Assembly (NCBI RefSeq): GCF_004342665.1 | Contig: NZ_SMBY01000005.1 | Location: 62,001-126,000, forward strand | DNA: 64,000 nucleotides | DNA from: Samsonia erythrinae | Lineage (GTDB): Bacteria; Pseudomonadota; Gammaproteobacteria; Enterobacterales; Enterobacteriaceae | Reading direction: 5' to 3' | Shown here: piece after piece, positions 26,841 to 36,646 of the stretch | How the letters are laid out: every line of letters begins with the position of its first letter | How positions within the stretch are numbered: position 1 is the stretch's first letter | Made by a program: the position numbers and the translations under genes | Notes under the pieces: generated by a model | Database searches by the model: none | The model's input: the letters and a program-made list of their open reading frames with translations, nothing else | Told to the model about the DNA's origin: nothing

Positions 26841-28118
26841 ATGAAAAAAGTTAGCAAAGAGCGATTTATCGGCCTGGAGTGGTTACGATTTTTGCTCGGT
26901 TGCTATGTGATGATTTATCACACCGTGCACGTTTATCCCCAGCGCGAGCGCATTCCTTTTTTAAGCGAGCTCACCAGCATGGGATTTTTCGCCACCAGTA
27001 CGTTCTTCGTCCTGTCCGGCTTTTTGCTGGCGCATGTGTATATCAAAGATGGGCGTCTGCGTGAGCCGGCCCGTCAATTCTGGGCCAAACGCTTCTTTAA
27101 TCTTTACCCCATTCATATTATCGCCCTCCTGTCTTCCATTGCCGTCGTGACGCTAATGCAATGGCTGGCTGTACCGCCGGAAGGACAGGTCGCCAGTGCG
27201 CGTTTCGTCATTTATGATACCAATGACCCCGCCGCGGATCCCGAAACGCTGCGTCACTACATGACAAATACACAGTTGGCGTTCAACGGGTTATTGCAGG
27301 TGCTGATGTTGCAGGCGTGGAACCCTTACTTTCTGACGTTCAACGCCCCGCTGTGGTCGCTTTCTACGCTGTTCTTTTTCTACCTGACGTTTCCACTGCT
27401 TGCGCCGCGTCTGTTGAGAAGCCGCCACCCCTGGTTATGGATGGGGATCATCTGCCTGCTGTATCTGCTGCCGCCGATTTGGGTTATCTGGCAACAACAG
27501 TTCGGCATGCCCTATACCGGACTATTACAGCGTGGGCCTATTTTTCGCTTACCCGAGTTTCTGGCCGGGATCCTGGGCTACGCGCTGTTCCGCCATTACC
27601 GAAATGAAAATCGCCAGCCGCTGAGCAGAGGCCAGCGTTACGCGGTGGCGCTCTTTATCGGCGCTAATTTTCTGGTGGCGACCTGGCTGTTTACAAAAGG
27701 TGAGGCCTATTGGTATTTCCTGCTGCACAACGGCTTATTGCTGCCGGCGCAGGTGGGCTTAGTCTGTCTGAGCGCGCTGGCGCGCGAGCCTGACAGCGAG
27801 TGGCTACGCCACTGGTCACCGCGGCTCGGCGCGGCGTCGCTTTCTATCTTTGCGCTGCACGTCCCGCTGTTTAACCTGTTCCGCACGCTGGAACAGCTGG
27901 TGCGCGGCAACCCGACAGCCTGCCTCAGCGATTGGGACCAATGTATTGCCGCGGCGGGTCAGGTACAGTTGTCGATAACGGGATATCTCCTGTTTCTGGT
28001 ATCAACCGTCATCCTGTGCGTTCTGTTTCAGGAACGTATTGTTTTACGCGTAAGACAGTTCCTTACCACGCGTTTTTTAACCAAAAATACGGCGAAGCAC
28101 ACGCAGAGCACGGCATAG
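26841..28118 (+). CDS. Acyltransferase 3 family membrane protein (OafA/ExoH-like)
   Basis: A 425-residue integral membrane protein with about ten hydrophobic segments. It starts with the family motif GLEWLRFLLGCYVMIYHTVH, whose His is the presumed catalytic base, and ends in a basic tail. Such proteins O-acylate surface sugars (O-antigen, exopolysaccharide, Nod factors). GAGG lies upstream of the ATG at 26841. No glycan genes are adjacent, so the acceptor is unknown. It takes the place that other genes hold next to narL in E. coli. Confidence 0.85.
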   Translation: MKKVSKERFIGLEWLRFLLGCYVMIYHTVHVYPQRERIPFLSELTSMGFFATSTFFVLSGFLLAHVYIKDGRLREPARQFWAKRFFNLYPIHIIALLSSIAVVTLMQWLAVPPEGQVASARFVIYDTNDPAADPETLRHYMTNTQLAFNGLLQVLMLQAWNPYFLTFNAPLWSLSTLFFFYLTFPLLAPRLLRSRHPWLWMGIICLLYLLPPIWVIWQQQFGMPYTGLLQRGPIFRLPEFLAGILGYALFRHYRNENRQPLSRGQRYAVALFIGANFLVATWLFTKGEAYWYFLLHNGLLLPAQVGLVCLSALAREPDSEWLRHWSPRLGAASLSIFALHVPLFNLFRTLEQLVRGNPTACLSDWDQCIAAAGQVQLSITGYLLFLVSTVILCVLFQERIVLRVRQFLTTRFLTKNTAKHTQSTA

Positions 28119-28132
28119 CGTCTCTTCAGGTT

Positions 28133-28163
28133 CCTCTGGTCTGAAACGGGTTCAGGCCAGAGG
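28133..28163 (+). terminator. Strong hairpin after the acyltransferase gene
   Basis: CCTCTGGTCTGAA at 28133-28145 pairs with TTCAGGCCAGAGG at 28151-28163, apart from one internal T/G position. No long T-run follows, so it may be an mRNA-stabilising hairpin as much as a terminator. Confidence 0.5.
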
Positions 28164-28403
28164 TTACCGCATGACATCCCCCTTCCCTGCGCATGAAAAA
28201 TGTGACCAACATCGCGTTATAGCCATTAATCATCAATGGCAACTTTTATAATTATTTACATTCTAATCAATCACCTTTTTCGGGTAGAGCATCATTACGA
28301 TTCCTGTTAATGTTTCCCGCTCCGGATCACTCCGGTTCTTGATTCTCGGCTGTACGTCTCTGACGGACATTTCAATGTATGTCACTACTGTTTATCTGGC
28401 AAA

Positions 28404-29444
28404 ATGACACTATCCAAACACGCAATCTCTTCCCTCAGTCTGATCATTGCCCTCTCCGCAGGCATTACGCAGAGCCGCGCTGACACGATTTGGCTAACCA
28501 ACGGTGATCAGCTCACCGGGAAAATCACGCTGCTCGACGGCGGAAAGCTTTTTATCAACACCGACTATGCCGGAACCGTCGCGGTTTCCTGGGATAAAGT
28601 CAAAACCTTTGAAACCGACCACGCTCTGGTCATCCAGGGCGAACGTTATCAGGAAGGGGTTCTCTACCCGGCGATTAAAGCAGGCGAAAATCGCGCTATC
28701 GTCGCAACGCCGTCGCTGTCTGCCGAGGCGGCGGGTCCGCAAACGTTGCCGCTTTCCGAAATTACCTCGATCGTGGCGCAAAAGCCGCTGGTGACGGATT
28801 TCGCCTGGAAAGGCAACATCGACGCCGGCATGTCGCACAAGAAAAGCTCGACGGAAACCGATAATTACGATGTTTCGTTGGATACCAAGGCGCGTCATGG
28901 CACCTGGAGACACAACCTTGATGCCAGTTATCATCTGGCGAAAGAGGATAATGTCGAGAGCACCAAGAATGCGGCGGGCGAATATGCGTTGGATAAATTT
29001 GTTGATGAAAACTGGTTCTGGCAGGGACGTTATCAGTACAAACGCGACTGGATCGAAAGCATTAAAATTAACCGCTCATTCGGTCTGGGTCCCGGCTATC
29101 AGTTCTGGGATAACGATCTGGGCGCGTTCTCGCTGACATCGCTGGTCAACTCCCAAACGTTTGTTTATCGCGATCAAGGCGAAGACAACTTCTACTCCGG
29201 CGGGATGAAATGGGCCTATAACCGCTATTTGTTCAGTAAATCGGTTGAGGCTTTCACCAACGGTGAATTAGGGCGATCTTTCGATGCGACGACGCCGCTG
29301 TATCTGAAGGCAGAAGCCGGATTACGCTTTAAGCTGACCGACTGGTCCTCCATGAGTATGAAAGTCTCTCGGACCCGTATCGAAAGCGATCAGGGAGATG
29401 TTGACGACACTCTCTATACCATGGGGGTCGGCGTCGGCTGGTAA
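28404..29444 (+). CDS. DUF481 (YdiY-type) outer-membrane protein
   Basis: A 346-residue secreted protein. A signal peptide (about 1-26, SLSLIIALSAGITQSRA) is followed by a small repeat-like N-terminal domain (TIWLTNGDQLTGKITLLDGGKLFINTDYAG). A DUF481 beta-barrel with alternating aromatic strands follows and ends in Trp, as outer-membrane proteins do. The function of the family is unknown, though E. coli YdiY is acid-inducible. No good Shine-Dalgarno precedes the ATG. It is convergent with chaC. Confidence 0.8.
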   Translation: MTLSKHAISSLSLIIALSAGITQSRADTIWLTNGDQLTGKITLLDGGKLFINTDYAGTVAVSWDKVKTFETDHALVIQGERYQEGVLYPAIKAGENRAIVATPSLSAEAAGPQTLPLSEITSIVAQKPLVTDFAWKGNIDAGMSHKKSSTETDNYDVSLDTKARHGTWRHNLDASYHLAKEDNVESTKNAAGEYALDKFVDENWFWQGRYQYKRDWIESIKINRSFGLGPGYQFWDNDLGAFSLTSLVNSQTFVYRDQGEDNFYSGGMKWAYNRYLFSKSVEAFTNGELGRSFDATTPLYLKAEAGLRFKLTDWSSMSMKVSRTRIESDQGDVDDTLYTMGVGVGW

Positions 29445-29504
29445 TGCGGCATGTTGCGCCACTGCGGGGTGGACGGCGAATGGCCGTCCACCTCAATGTC
29501 TGGC

Positions 29505-30206
29505 TTATTGCCCGGGAAGTGTGGACGAAAAACAGGACTGCTGTAGGAAACGCACCCGCTGGGCCAGTTCGCTCACGTTTTTATCTTCCGTATTGTGATT
29601 CTTTAGCTCTTGTTCCAGCGCAAACAGATATTGCGCATTGGTGCCGAGCGGACCGCTGGCGCGGGCAATCAACGGCGCGACGCTCTGGATACAGGTATCT
29701 TGTTCGTTCAGGGGATGTTCGGGCTCGGAAACAAACACCAGCGCCGTCAGCGGTGCGCCGTTTTTCCGCTGTAGCTCGCACCAGAGCGGACGATAGCAGC
29801 CCGTCATCATTTCCCGCTTCCACAGCAGTTCCAGATCTTCTCGCAATGAGTCCGTTTGCAAACGGAAAGCCAGCCCCGTCGTTTGCCCTCCGGGCTTCAA
29901 CGCCAGCATTCTGCCCGGCTGCGAGGCCGTGCCACGCCCCACGGTCAGACGTAAGCAAAAGGCCCGCTGCCAGCCAGTCAACGTCGCCAGACAGACCTCT
30001 TCAGCGTCAAAAACCGGGTTCCACATTAGTGAACCATAACCGAATACCCAGACAGCACCACCGGCTGGCCGTCGCGCCAGTGTCCGTTCCAGCGAATCCG
30101 CACGCTGCTGCGGCGTGAGCAGCAGCGTCTCGTCGATGGAACCAAAAGAGGTTCTGCAATCCGCTTTTTGCAAAAAATCGCGTGTTAACACAGCTTCCCC
30201 CAACAT
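29505..30206 (-). CDS. chaC: Glutathione-specific gamma-glutamylcyclotransferase ChaC
   Basis: Cytoplasmic enzyme that cleaves glutathione to 5-oxoproline and Cys-Gly. The 233-residue protein (E. coli 231) has the substrate-loop signature VFGYGSLMWNP (about residues 54-64). In E. coli the gene forms chaA-chaB-chaC; here chaA is 1.5 kb away on the other strand, a siderophore reductase gene lies between them, and no chaB was found. The Shine-Dalgarno at 30206 is weak (GCGAG). Confidence 0.9.
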   Translation of the reverse strand: MLGEAVLTRDFLQKADCRTSFGSIDETLLLTPQQRADSLERTLARRPAGGAVWVFGYGSLMWNPVFDAEEVCLATLTGWQRAFCLRLTVGRGTASQPGRMLALKPGGQTTGLAFRLQTDSLREDLELLWKREMMTGCYRPLWCELQRKNGAPLTALVFVSEPEHPLNEQDTCIQSVAPLIARASGPLGTNAQYLFALEQELKNHNTEDKNVSELAQRVRFLQQSCFSSTLPGQ

Positions 30207-30543
30207 GACTCGCTAAAATGGCGCTCTCTTACGACGCCCCCTCTTATTACCGACCATCAGGGCGGTATCCTTTCTCTCAAGCCTAACTATTTCATCCGCC
30301 TGAGTTTATGCCATGATAGGAGTGAGGTTATGCATTTATCGCTTCACAAGCAAGGTTGATAATGGTCACAAAAACTGAAAAAGGTTATGACAATGTTTCA
30401 TGTGTTGACAGTACGCAATATTCAGCGCTTAACTCACACCAATCGACCACGTTGCAGCAGATAGAACGCACGCCCGATACCCACAACCGCAGGCCAGCTC
30501 CGCTGCGGTATAGCGATATCATCCGCAGGGCGAATGTTAGCGC
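30207..30543. other. Spacer between chaC and the siderophore reductase gene
   Basis: Divergent spacer. It holds a possible 61-codon frame at 30362-30547 (ATG six bases after AAGG, ending against the Fur box) and, just before it, a nine-codon frame at 30330-30359 after AGGAGTGAGG. Neither resembles a family I know, and no chaB remnant was seen. They are recorded as weak candidates only. Confidence 0.3.
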
Positions 30544-30570
30544 ATGAAATGATAATGGTTATCACTTCAT
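30544..30570 (+). promoter_or_regulatory. Fur box of the siderophore-interacting protein gene
   Basis: A 27-bp near-perfect palindrome. The core at 30550-30564 is TGATAATGGTTATCA, flanked by ATGAA and TTCAT. It overlaps the expected promoter (TATAGT at about 30573-30578) 49 bp before the ATG, which predicts repression by Fur in iron-rich cells. Confidence 0.88.
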
Positions 30571-30618
30571 GTTATAGTCCTGCCCTGTTCTGGAATTGAC
30601 TATCCTCGGAGACATGAA

Positions 30619-31422
30619 ATGGCAACGCCGCGCCAGCCTGTTTGGGTTCAGGTTAAACGTATCCACGACCTTTCCCCCCATTTACGCTGCATGACTTTTC
30701 ATCACGATGCCCTGCGCGATTATCCAGCCGAGCGGTATGGCGCCCATATCAAACTCTTTCTTCCGCAAGCCGGGCAGCAAAAGCCCATCTTGCCGGTCAT
30801 CGGCGAACGGGGGCCGATATGGCCGGCGGGCGAGGCGCGCCCTATTGTCCGAACCTATAGCGTGCGGGCATTGCGCCCAGAGGAGGCGGAGCTCGATATG
30901 GTGTTCGCGCTGCATGACCATGCCGGGCCGGCCGTCACGTTCGCACGGCAGGCCAAACCCGGCGACTGGGTGGGACTTTCGCAGCCTGGTGGCCCGTACC
31001 CGATGCTCCCCCCGGCAGCGACTTATTATCTGGCAGGCGACCCGTCATCTCTCCCCGCGATCGCCGCGCTGCTGGAACACCTGCCGGCAGAGACTCAAGG
31101 ACATGCAGTGATCCGTGTCGACAGCCATGCTGATAAGCTCGATATCGTTACGCCGCCCCGCTTCCAGCTGCACTGGATCGTCGGCGGAACGGACGTCACC
31201 GATGCCTTGTTGCACCGTTTTCAGACGCTACCCGCTGCCGATGGAGCATTTTACTGGTTAGCCGGTGAAGATCGCATCGTCGTTCAACTCCGTCGCCATG
31301 TTCGCCGGGAACGCGGTTGTGAACGAAATCAGGTGTATGCCGTACCTTATTGGCGAGAAGGGCTAAATGAGGAGGATTATCATCATAAACGCCACGATAT
31401 CATGGACAATCCCGATCAGTAG
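30619..31422 (+). CDS. Siderophore-interacting protein (ViuB/YqjH-type ferric-siderophore reductase)
   Basis: A 267-residue cytoplasmic flavoenzyme that releases iron from ferric siderophores with NAD(P)H. The FAD-binding motif RTYSVR lies near residue 78, a glycine-rich WVGLSQPGGPY loop follows, and the conserved C-terminal YWREGLNEEDYHH is intact. GGAG precedes the ATG. The adjacent Fur box predicts iron repression. No siderophore synthesis or receptor genes are in the window. It interrupts what is chaABC in E. coli. Confidence 0.9.
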   Translation: MATPRQPVWVQVKRIHDLSPHLRCMTFHHDALRDYPAERYGAHIKLFLPQAGQQKPILPVIGERGPIWPAGEARPIVRTYSVRALRPEEAELDMVFALHDHAGPAVTFARQAKPGDWVGLSQPGGPYPMLPPAATYYLAGDPSSLPAIAALLEHLPAETQGHAVIRVDSHADKLDIVTPPRFQLHWIVGGTDVTDALLHRFQTLPAADGAFYWLAGEDRIVVQLRRHVRRERGCERNQVYAVPYWREGLNEEDYHHKRHDIMDNPDQ

Positions 31423-31455
31423 CCATTGAAAATACATTTCAAAATCATTGCAATA

Positions 31456-31479
31456 GGGAGAATAGCTGCAAATTCTCCC
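31456..31479 (+). terminator. Weak hairpin after the siderophore-interacting protein gene
   Basis: GGGAGAAT pairs with ATTCTCCC around eight bases. No clear T-run follows, so termination is uncertain. Confidence 0.35.
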
Positions 31480-31705
31480 CGTTGATGCCGATTTTATCTC
31501 AATGCGTAAAAATCCGTAAATTCCCTCGACGAATGCAACGATATGTTATCATTCTGTGCGTTTTATGACGCTATAACTACTTTCTGGTAACTTTTTTCTT
31601 TATTACTTGTTTGTGCCCGAAATAATTTGAGCAGAAAATAGGCCGGCTCAATTATAACGGGGATATTTTCATTTTTTTATCCTCTGGATAAGGAGAACGC
31701 CCGCA

Positions 31706-32800
31706 ATGAAGTCTCATGCTGAGGTGGCCAAGACTCGCCATCATGAATACTCGCTTATTTTTCCCGTTATTGCGCTCGCCATACTTTATATGTGGGGTAA
31801 CTCACAAGATCTTATCGCAATTCTCGCCATCAATGCCGTTGCATTAGCGGGGATCCTTTTCAGCGCATTCAGCGTGGTACGCCATGCCGATGTGCTTGCA
31901 CACCGCCTTGGCGAGCCCTACGGTTCACTTATTCTTAGCCTCTCCGTCGTCATTCTTGAAGTCAGCCTGATTTCAGCGCTGATGGCGACCGGCGACGCGG
32001 GCCCGGACCTGATGCGCGATACGCTCTATTCCGTTATCGTGATTGTGACCGGTGGCCTGGTCGGCTTCGCCCTCTTGCTTGGCGGTCGCAAGTTCGCCAC
32101 GCAGTACGTAAACCTGAGCGGCATCAAGCAGTATCTGATGGCGATCTTCCCGTTGGCCGTGATCGTACTGGTTTTTCCCAGCGCGTTGCCGGGCGGCAAC
32201 TTCAGCCTCACTCAGTCCCTGATCGTTGCCGCCATTTCCGCAGCGATGTATGGCGTTTTCCTGTTGATTCAGACCCGTACTCACCAAAGTTTGTTTGTTT
32301 ATGAACACGAGGATGAGGGTGACGATCCACATCACGGTAAGCCATCCGCCCACAGTTCGCTTTGGCACACGGGCTGGCTTCTGATTCACCTGATTGCCGT
32401 TATCGCTGTGACCAAGATGAATTCCGTCACGCTGGAAACGTTGTTGACTGAAATGTATGCGCCGACGCAGTTTACGGGCTTTCTGGTCGCGCTATTGATT
32501 CTCTCGCCTGAAGGGCTGGGAGCGATCCGCGCCGTCCTGAAAAATCAGGTACAGCGCGCCATGAATCTGTTCTTCGGATCGGTGCTGGCGACGATTTCAC
32601 TCACGGTGCCAACCGTCACCATCATCGCCATGATGACAGGTCATACGCTGAACTTCGGTCTGGATATGCCCCATATTGTCGTGATGCTGTCTGTTCTGGT
32701 GCTGTGCCACATTACGTTCTCGACGGGTAGAACCAACGTGTTAAGCGGCAGCGCGCATCTGGCGCTCTTTGCCGCCTATCTGATTACCATCATGTTGTAA
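31706..32800 (+). CDS. chaA: Sodium-potassium/calcium:proton antiporter ChaA
   Basis: A 364-residue cation/proton antiporter of the CaCA superfamily (E. coli 366) that expels Na+, K+ or Ca2+ at alkaline pH. It has about eleven membrane segments. The two alpha-repeat motifs carry the ion-binding Glu residues: GEPYGSLILSLSVVILEVSLI (about 70-90) and LILSPEGLGAIRAVLKN (about 268-284). An acidic-His loop (YEHEDEGDDPHHGK) lies between the halves. AGGAG precedes the ATG. Confidence 0.94.
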   Translation: MKSHAEVAKTRHHEYSLIFPVIALAILYMWGNSQDLIAILAINAVALAGILFSAFSVVRHADVLAHRLGEPYGSLILSLSVVILEVSLISALMATGDAGPDLMRDTLYSVIVIVTGGLVGFALLLGGRKFATQYVNLSGIKQYLMAIFPLAVIVLVFPSALPGGNFSLTQSLIVAAISAAMYGVFLLIQTRTHQSLFVYEHEDEGDDPHHGKPSAHSSLWHTGWLLIHLIAVIAVTKMNSVTLETLLTEMYAPTQFTGFLVALLILSPEGLGAIRAVLKNQVQRAMNLFFGSVLATISLTVPTVTIIAMMTGHTLNFGLDMPHIVVMLSVLVLCHITFSTGRTNVLSGSAHLALFAAYLITIML

Positions 32801-32839
32801 TAACATTTGATGACAACCTCATCGTGACAGAATCGGGAG

Positions 32840-32883
32840 ACCCGGTGCCAGGCGTTCTGCTGGGAACGCCATCACCGGGTTTC
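32840..32883 (+). terminator. Terminator after chaA
   Basis: ACCCGGTG at 32840-32847 pairs with CACCGGGT at 32873-32880, and inner arms GGCGTTC/GAACGCC extend the stem. Three T follow. It lies 40 bp past the chaA stop. Confidence 0.65.
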
Positions 32884-33076
32884 CCGCAAATTTGACGTTA
32901 CCGCCGTGCGAATGTTCTTCACCGACGCGATCTTTATCGTATCGGCCCGCCTGACTTCAACTTATCTTGATGTATCTCTGGATCTTCTGAGCGCGTCCGG
33001 CGTATCGTATGAGCGTCTTCGACGGACCGCCAGGCCCGCCATGTCCATTTGCTTCCTTACTTTGGTTTCTGTTTAG

Positions 33077-34780
33077 ATGAAAACGCACGGAATTAACGGC
33101 ATCAGGCCGTTCAGCGCACTAATTGACGCATGCTGGCGCGAAAAATATACACTGCAACGTTTCACCCATGACATTATCGCCGGCATCACCGTTGGCATTA
33201 TCGCTATTCCACTGGCGATGGCGCTGGCGATCGCCAGTGGCGTTCCCCCGCAGTACGGATTGTATACCTCGGCCATCGCCGGGATCGTCATTGCCGTGAG
33301 CGGCGGATCGCGCTTCAGCGTATCGGGGCCGACTGCGGCGTTCGTCGTCATTCTCTATCCGGTGTCGCAGCAGTTCGGGCTATCCGGCCTGCTGGTGGCC
33401 ACCTTACTTTCCGGCGTGTTTTTACTGCTGATGGGCGTTTGCCGCTTCGGTCGCCTGATTGAATACATTCCGCTCTCGGTGACGCTGGGGTTTACCTCTG
33501 GGATCGCCATCACCATCGGAACTATGCAAATCAAAGATTTTTTCGGCTTGCAAATGGCGGTAGTGCCTGAGCACTACGTCGAGAAAGTCGCGGCGCTGGC
33601 GCAATCCCTGCCTACTCTGCACCTGGCCGATACGCTGATTGGCGCAACAACGCTGCTGGTCTTAATCTTCTGGCCGAGGCTGGGCATTCGCCTGCCCGGT
33701 CATCTGCCCGCGCTGCTGGCGGGGGTCGCCGTGATGGGGATCATGTCGCTGTTTGGTGAGAATGTGGCGACCATCGGCTCCCGTTTCAGCTATATGCTGG
33801 CCGATGGCTCACAGGGACAGGGTATCCCGCCCATCCTGCCGCAGCTCGTTTTGCCGTGGAATATCCCGTCACCTGAGGGGAAAACCATGGCGCTGGATTG
33901 GCACAGCATTTCAGCTCTGCTGCCCGCGGCATTTTCTATGGCCATGCTGGGCGCGATTGAATCGCTGCTGTGCGCCGTCGTGCTGGACGGTATGACGGGT
34001 AAAAAGCACCACTCCAACGCGGAACTGGTGGGACAAGGTTTTGGCAACATCATCGCACCGTTCTTTGGCGGCATTACCGCCACCGCCGCGATCGCCCGCT
34101 CGGCCGCGAACGTGCGGGCCGGAGCAAGCTCGCCGATCTCCGCCGTTATCCATGCGCTGTTGGTGCTGCTGGCTCTGCTGATACTGGCCCCATGGCTGTC
34201 TTATCTGCCGTTAGCCGCGATGGCCTCACTGCTGCTGATCGTCGCCTGGAACATGAGCGAAGCGCATAAAGTTGTCGACCTGCTCCGCCACGGGCCGAAA
34301 GACGATATCATCGTGATGCTGCTTTGCATGTCGCTGACCGTCCTGTTTGACATGGTTATCGCCATTACCGTGGGTATCGTCCTGGCCTCGTTGCTCTTTA
34401 TGCGCCGTATCGCGCAAATGACGCGGTTGAGCGAGCTGCCGGACACCAAAATACCCGACCACCTGGTTTTACGGGTTAACGGCCCACTGTTTTTCGCCGC
34501 GGCAGAGCGCATCTTTAACGATCTGACGGTACGCAGCGAAGGTTATCAAAACATCATCTTACAGTGGGATGCCGTACCGGTACTGGATGCCGGCGGATTA
34601 AATGCGTTCCTGCGCTTTAGCGAAACGCTGCCCGAAGGCAAGCAGCTCATCATCACCGATATCCCTTTCCAACCGCTCAAAACGCTGGCGCGGGCGAAAG
34701 TGCATCCGATCCAAGGGAAGCTCAGCTTCTACGGCTCGTTGGCGCAGGCAATTGAGGCGACCACCGCGCGTTCCGCATAA
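33077..34780 (+). CDS. dauA: C4-dicarboxylic acid transporter DauA (SulP family)
   Basis: A 567-residue SLC26/SulP transporter (E. coli DauA, formerly YchM, 559) that takes up succinate and other C4-dicarboxylates at acidic pH. The membrane domain (about 25-440) is nearly identical to DauA in blocks such as [20 protein letters not shown] and [19 protein letters not shown] cytoplasmic STAS domain (about 450-560, [18 protein letters not shown]) follows. There is no clear Shine-Dalgarno at the ATG. Confidence 0.93.
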   Translation: MKTHGINGIRPFSALIDACWREKYTLQRFTHDIIAGITVGIIAIPLAMALAIASGVPPQYGLYTSAIAGIVIAVSGGSRFSVSGPTAAFVVILYPVSQQFGLSGLLVATLLSGVFLLLMGVCRFGRLIEYIPLSVTLGFTSGIAITIGTMQIKDFFGLQMAVVPEHYVEKVAALAQSLPTLHLADTLIGATTLLVLIFWPRLGIRLPGHLPALLAGVAVMGIMSLFGENVATIGSRFSYMLADGSQGQGIPPILPQLVLPWNIPSPEGKTMALDWHSISALLPAAFSMAMLGAIESLLCAVVLDGMTGKKHHSNAELVGQGFGNIIAPFFGGITATAAIARSAANVRAGASSPISAVIHALLVLLALLILAPWLSYLPLAAMASLLLIVAWNMSEAHKVVDLLRHGPKDDIIVMLLCMSLTVLFDMVIAITVGIVLASLLFMRRIAQMTRLSELPDTKIPDHLVLRVNGPLFFAAAERIFNDLTVRSEGYQNIILQWDAVPVLDAGGLNAFLRFSETLPEGKQLIITDIPFQPLKTLARAKVHPIQGKLSFYGSLAQAIEATTARSA

Positions 34781-34792
34781 CGAATCTCACCC

Positions 34793-34823
34793 GCCATGCC
34801 GTGCCCGCGCTGCACGGCATGGC
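34793..34823 (+). terminator. Hairpin after dauA
   Basis: GCCATGCCGTG pairs perfectly with CACGGCATGGC around a 9-base loop, 12 bp past the dauA stop. It lacks a T-run. Confidence 0.5.
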
Positions 34824-35044
34824 ATGTTAAAGCGCGCAGACAGCCATTTGTCTGCGTTCAATCCGACGCCTTGCCACACGCAGGGCGCGACGGCAATGCC
34901 GCTCCCCCCTGTTCGAGTCAGTCATCCAAAGTGGTCAGGCAACGTCTTGTACATGCCGCCTGAAGTATGGCGAGTATGCAGAAAAATTCAGGTATATTGT
35001 CACGGTTTGCCACCTTTTGACCCGCGTGTTGAGGAGATCTCATC

Positions 35045-35767
35045 GTGACAACTTTTTCTTCCGCTCCCGTGCTCATTACCGGCGGAGCCCGACGTATCGG
35101 GCTGGCGTTGGCCCGTTCATTTCTGGCTCGGTCGATTCCGGTGATACTCAGCTATCGTACCCCTTATACCGAACTGGACGCATTACGTCAGGCGGGCGCA
35201 ATCTGTTTGGCCGCCGATTTTTCCACGACGGAAAACATCTATGCCTTCGCTGAACAGATCCGGTCGCTCACGCCGCGGCTGCGCGCAATGATTCATAACG
35301 CCAGCCGCTGGGAACCGGAGACGCCGACCACTCCGCCAGAGCAAACGCTGGCCGATATGCTGCAAATTCATGTTTATACGCCCTATTTGCTCAACCAATT
35401 GCTGGAGCCCTGTCTGCGTGGGCAAGGCATCGCAGGCGCAGACATTATTCATCTGACGGATTACGTCGTGGAAAAAGGCAGTGAGAAACATATCGCGTAT
35501 GCCGCCAGCAAAGCGGCGCTGGATAACATGACGCGATCCTTTGCCCGCAAGCTGGCGCCGGAGGTGAAGGTAAACGCCATTGCGCCCGGCTTAATTCTGT
35601 TTAAAGAACAGGATGACGACGCGTATCGCCAACAGGCCCTTGAGAAGTCATTAATGAAAATTGCGCCCGGTGAAGAGGAGATTGTCAGGCTGGTGGAGTA
35701 TTTACTCAGCAGCCGCTACATGACCGGAAAAACGCTGGGCGTCGATGGCGGACGGGCTTTGCGCTAG
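35045..35767 (+). CDS. folM: Dihydromonapterin reductase FolM
   Basis: Short-chain dehydrogenase of 240 residues that makes tetrahydromonapterin and has minor dihydrofolate reductase activity. The N-terminal cofactor motif is ITGGARRIG, and the YAASKAALDNM stretch supplies the catalytic Tyr and Lys. The start is GTG at 35045, with GAGGAG eight bases upstream. It is followed by rstA on the same strand after 141 bp. Confidence 0.9.
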   Translation: MTTFSSAPVLITGGARRIGLALARSFLARSIPVILSYRTPYTELDALRQAGAICLAADFSTTENIYAFAEQIRSLTPRLRAMIHNASRWEPETPTTPPEQTLADMLQIHVYTPYLLNQLLEPCLRGQGIAGADIIHLTDYVVEKGSEKHIAYAASKAALDNMTRSFARKLAPEVKVNAIAPGLILFKEQDDDAYRQQALEKSLMKIAPGEEEIVRLVEYLLSSRYMTGKTLGVDGGRALR

Positions 35768-35908
35768 CGTCGCGCCAAAAAGGACGCCGCCGCTTACCGA
35801 ATTCAGACCTGCAAACAAACGCTTAACACCCATTTACGCTTCATTTCTCGTTTATCCCCGTTCATGAGGCTATGCTACCCGCAGTGAGATGGGGATAACG
35901 TAAAGACC

Positions 35909-36646
35909 ATGCATAAGATTGTTTTTATCGAAGATGATAGCGAGGTTGGAAAACTGATCGCAGCCTACCTCGGCAAGCATGACATTGATGTTCAGGTTGA
36001 AGCTCGGGGCGATCGGGCATTAGCTTTTATTGAACAGCATCAGCCCGATCTCGTGCTGTTGGATATCATGCTGCCCGGTAAAGACGGCATGACGATTTGT
36101 CAGGAATTGCGGCCACAATACCGCGGCCCGATTGTGCTGCTGACCTCGCTGGACAGCGATATGAACCATATTTTGTCGCTGGAAATGGGCGCCGATGATT
36201 ACATATTGAAAACCACGCCGCCTGCCGTGTTACTCGCCCGTCTGCGCCTGCATTTGCGACAATACGCCGCTGCGCCGCACGCGACGGCGGAAAGCGTAAC
36301 GCACACCGCGTTGCAGGTCCATAAACCACTGCACTTTGGTCTGCTCTGTATTGACCCGGTAAACCGGGAGGTCACCTTAGGGCAAGAACATATCGTCTTA
36401 TCCACCGCCGATTTCGATCTCCTTTGGCAGCTAGCGACACATGCCGGTCACATCATGGATCGCGACGCGCTGTTGAAAAATCTGCGCGGCGTCAGCTATG
36501 ACGGTATGGATCGCAGTATCGATGTGGCGATTTCCCGCCTGCGGAAAAAACTCTACGACAACCCGCTGGAGCCGTTCCGCATCAAAACCGTGCGTAACAA
36601 AGGCTACCTCTTCGCGCCGAATACCTGGGAGAGCGTTACGCCATGA
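35909..36646 (+). CDS. rstA: Response regulator RstA
   Basis: OmpR-type regulator of 245 residues with receiver phosphorylation site D52 (LVLLDIMLPGKDG) and a C-terminal winged helix (RSIDVAISRLRKKLYDNP...IKTVRNKGYLF). RstA acts in acid and envelope responses and is known to bind TACATNTNGTTACA. A near match lies before asr 1.4 kb downstream. The stop overlaps the rstB start by four bases. Confidence 0.94.
   Translation: MHKIVFIEDDSEVGKLIAAYLGKHDIDVQVEARGDRALAFIEQHQPDLVLLDIMLPGKDGMTICQELRPQYRGPIVLLTSLDSDMNHILSLEMGADDYILKTTPPAVLLARLRLHLRQYAAAPHATAESVTHTALQVHKPLHFGLLCIDPVNREVTLGQEHIVLSTADFDLLWQLATHAGHIMDRDALLKNLRGVSYDGMDRSIDVAISRLRKKLYDNPLEPFRIKTVRNKGYLFAPNTWESVTP

Noticed and set aside
35840-35870. 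PhoP box upstream of rstA
   Set aside because: CGTTTA and CGTTCA are present, but the spacing is four bases where PhoP boxes need five, and the second half is poor.
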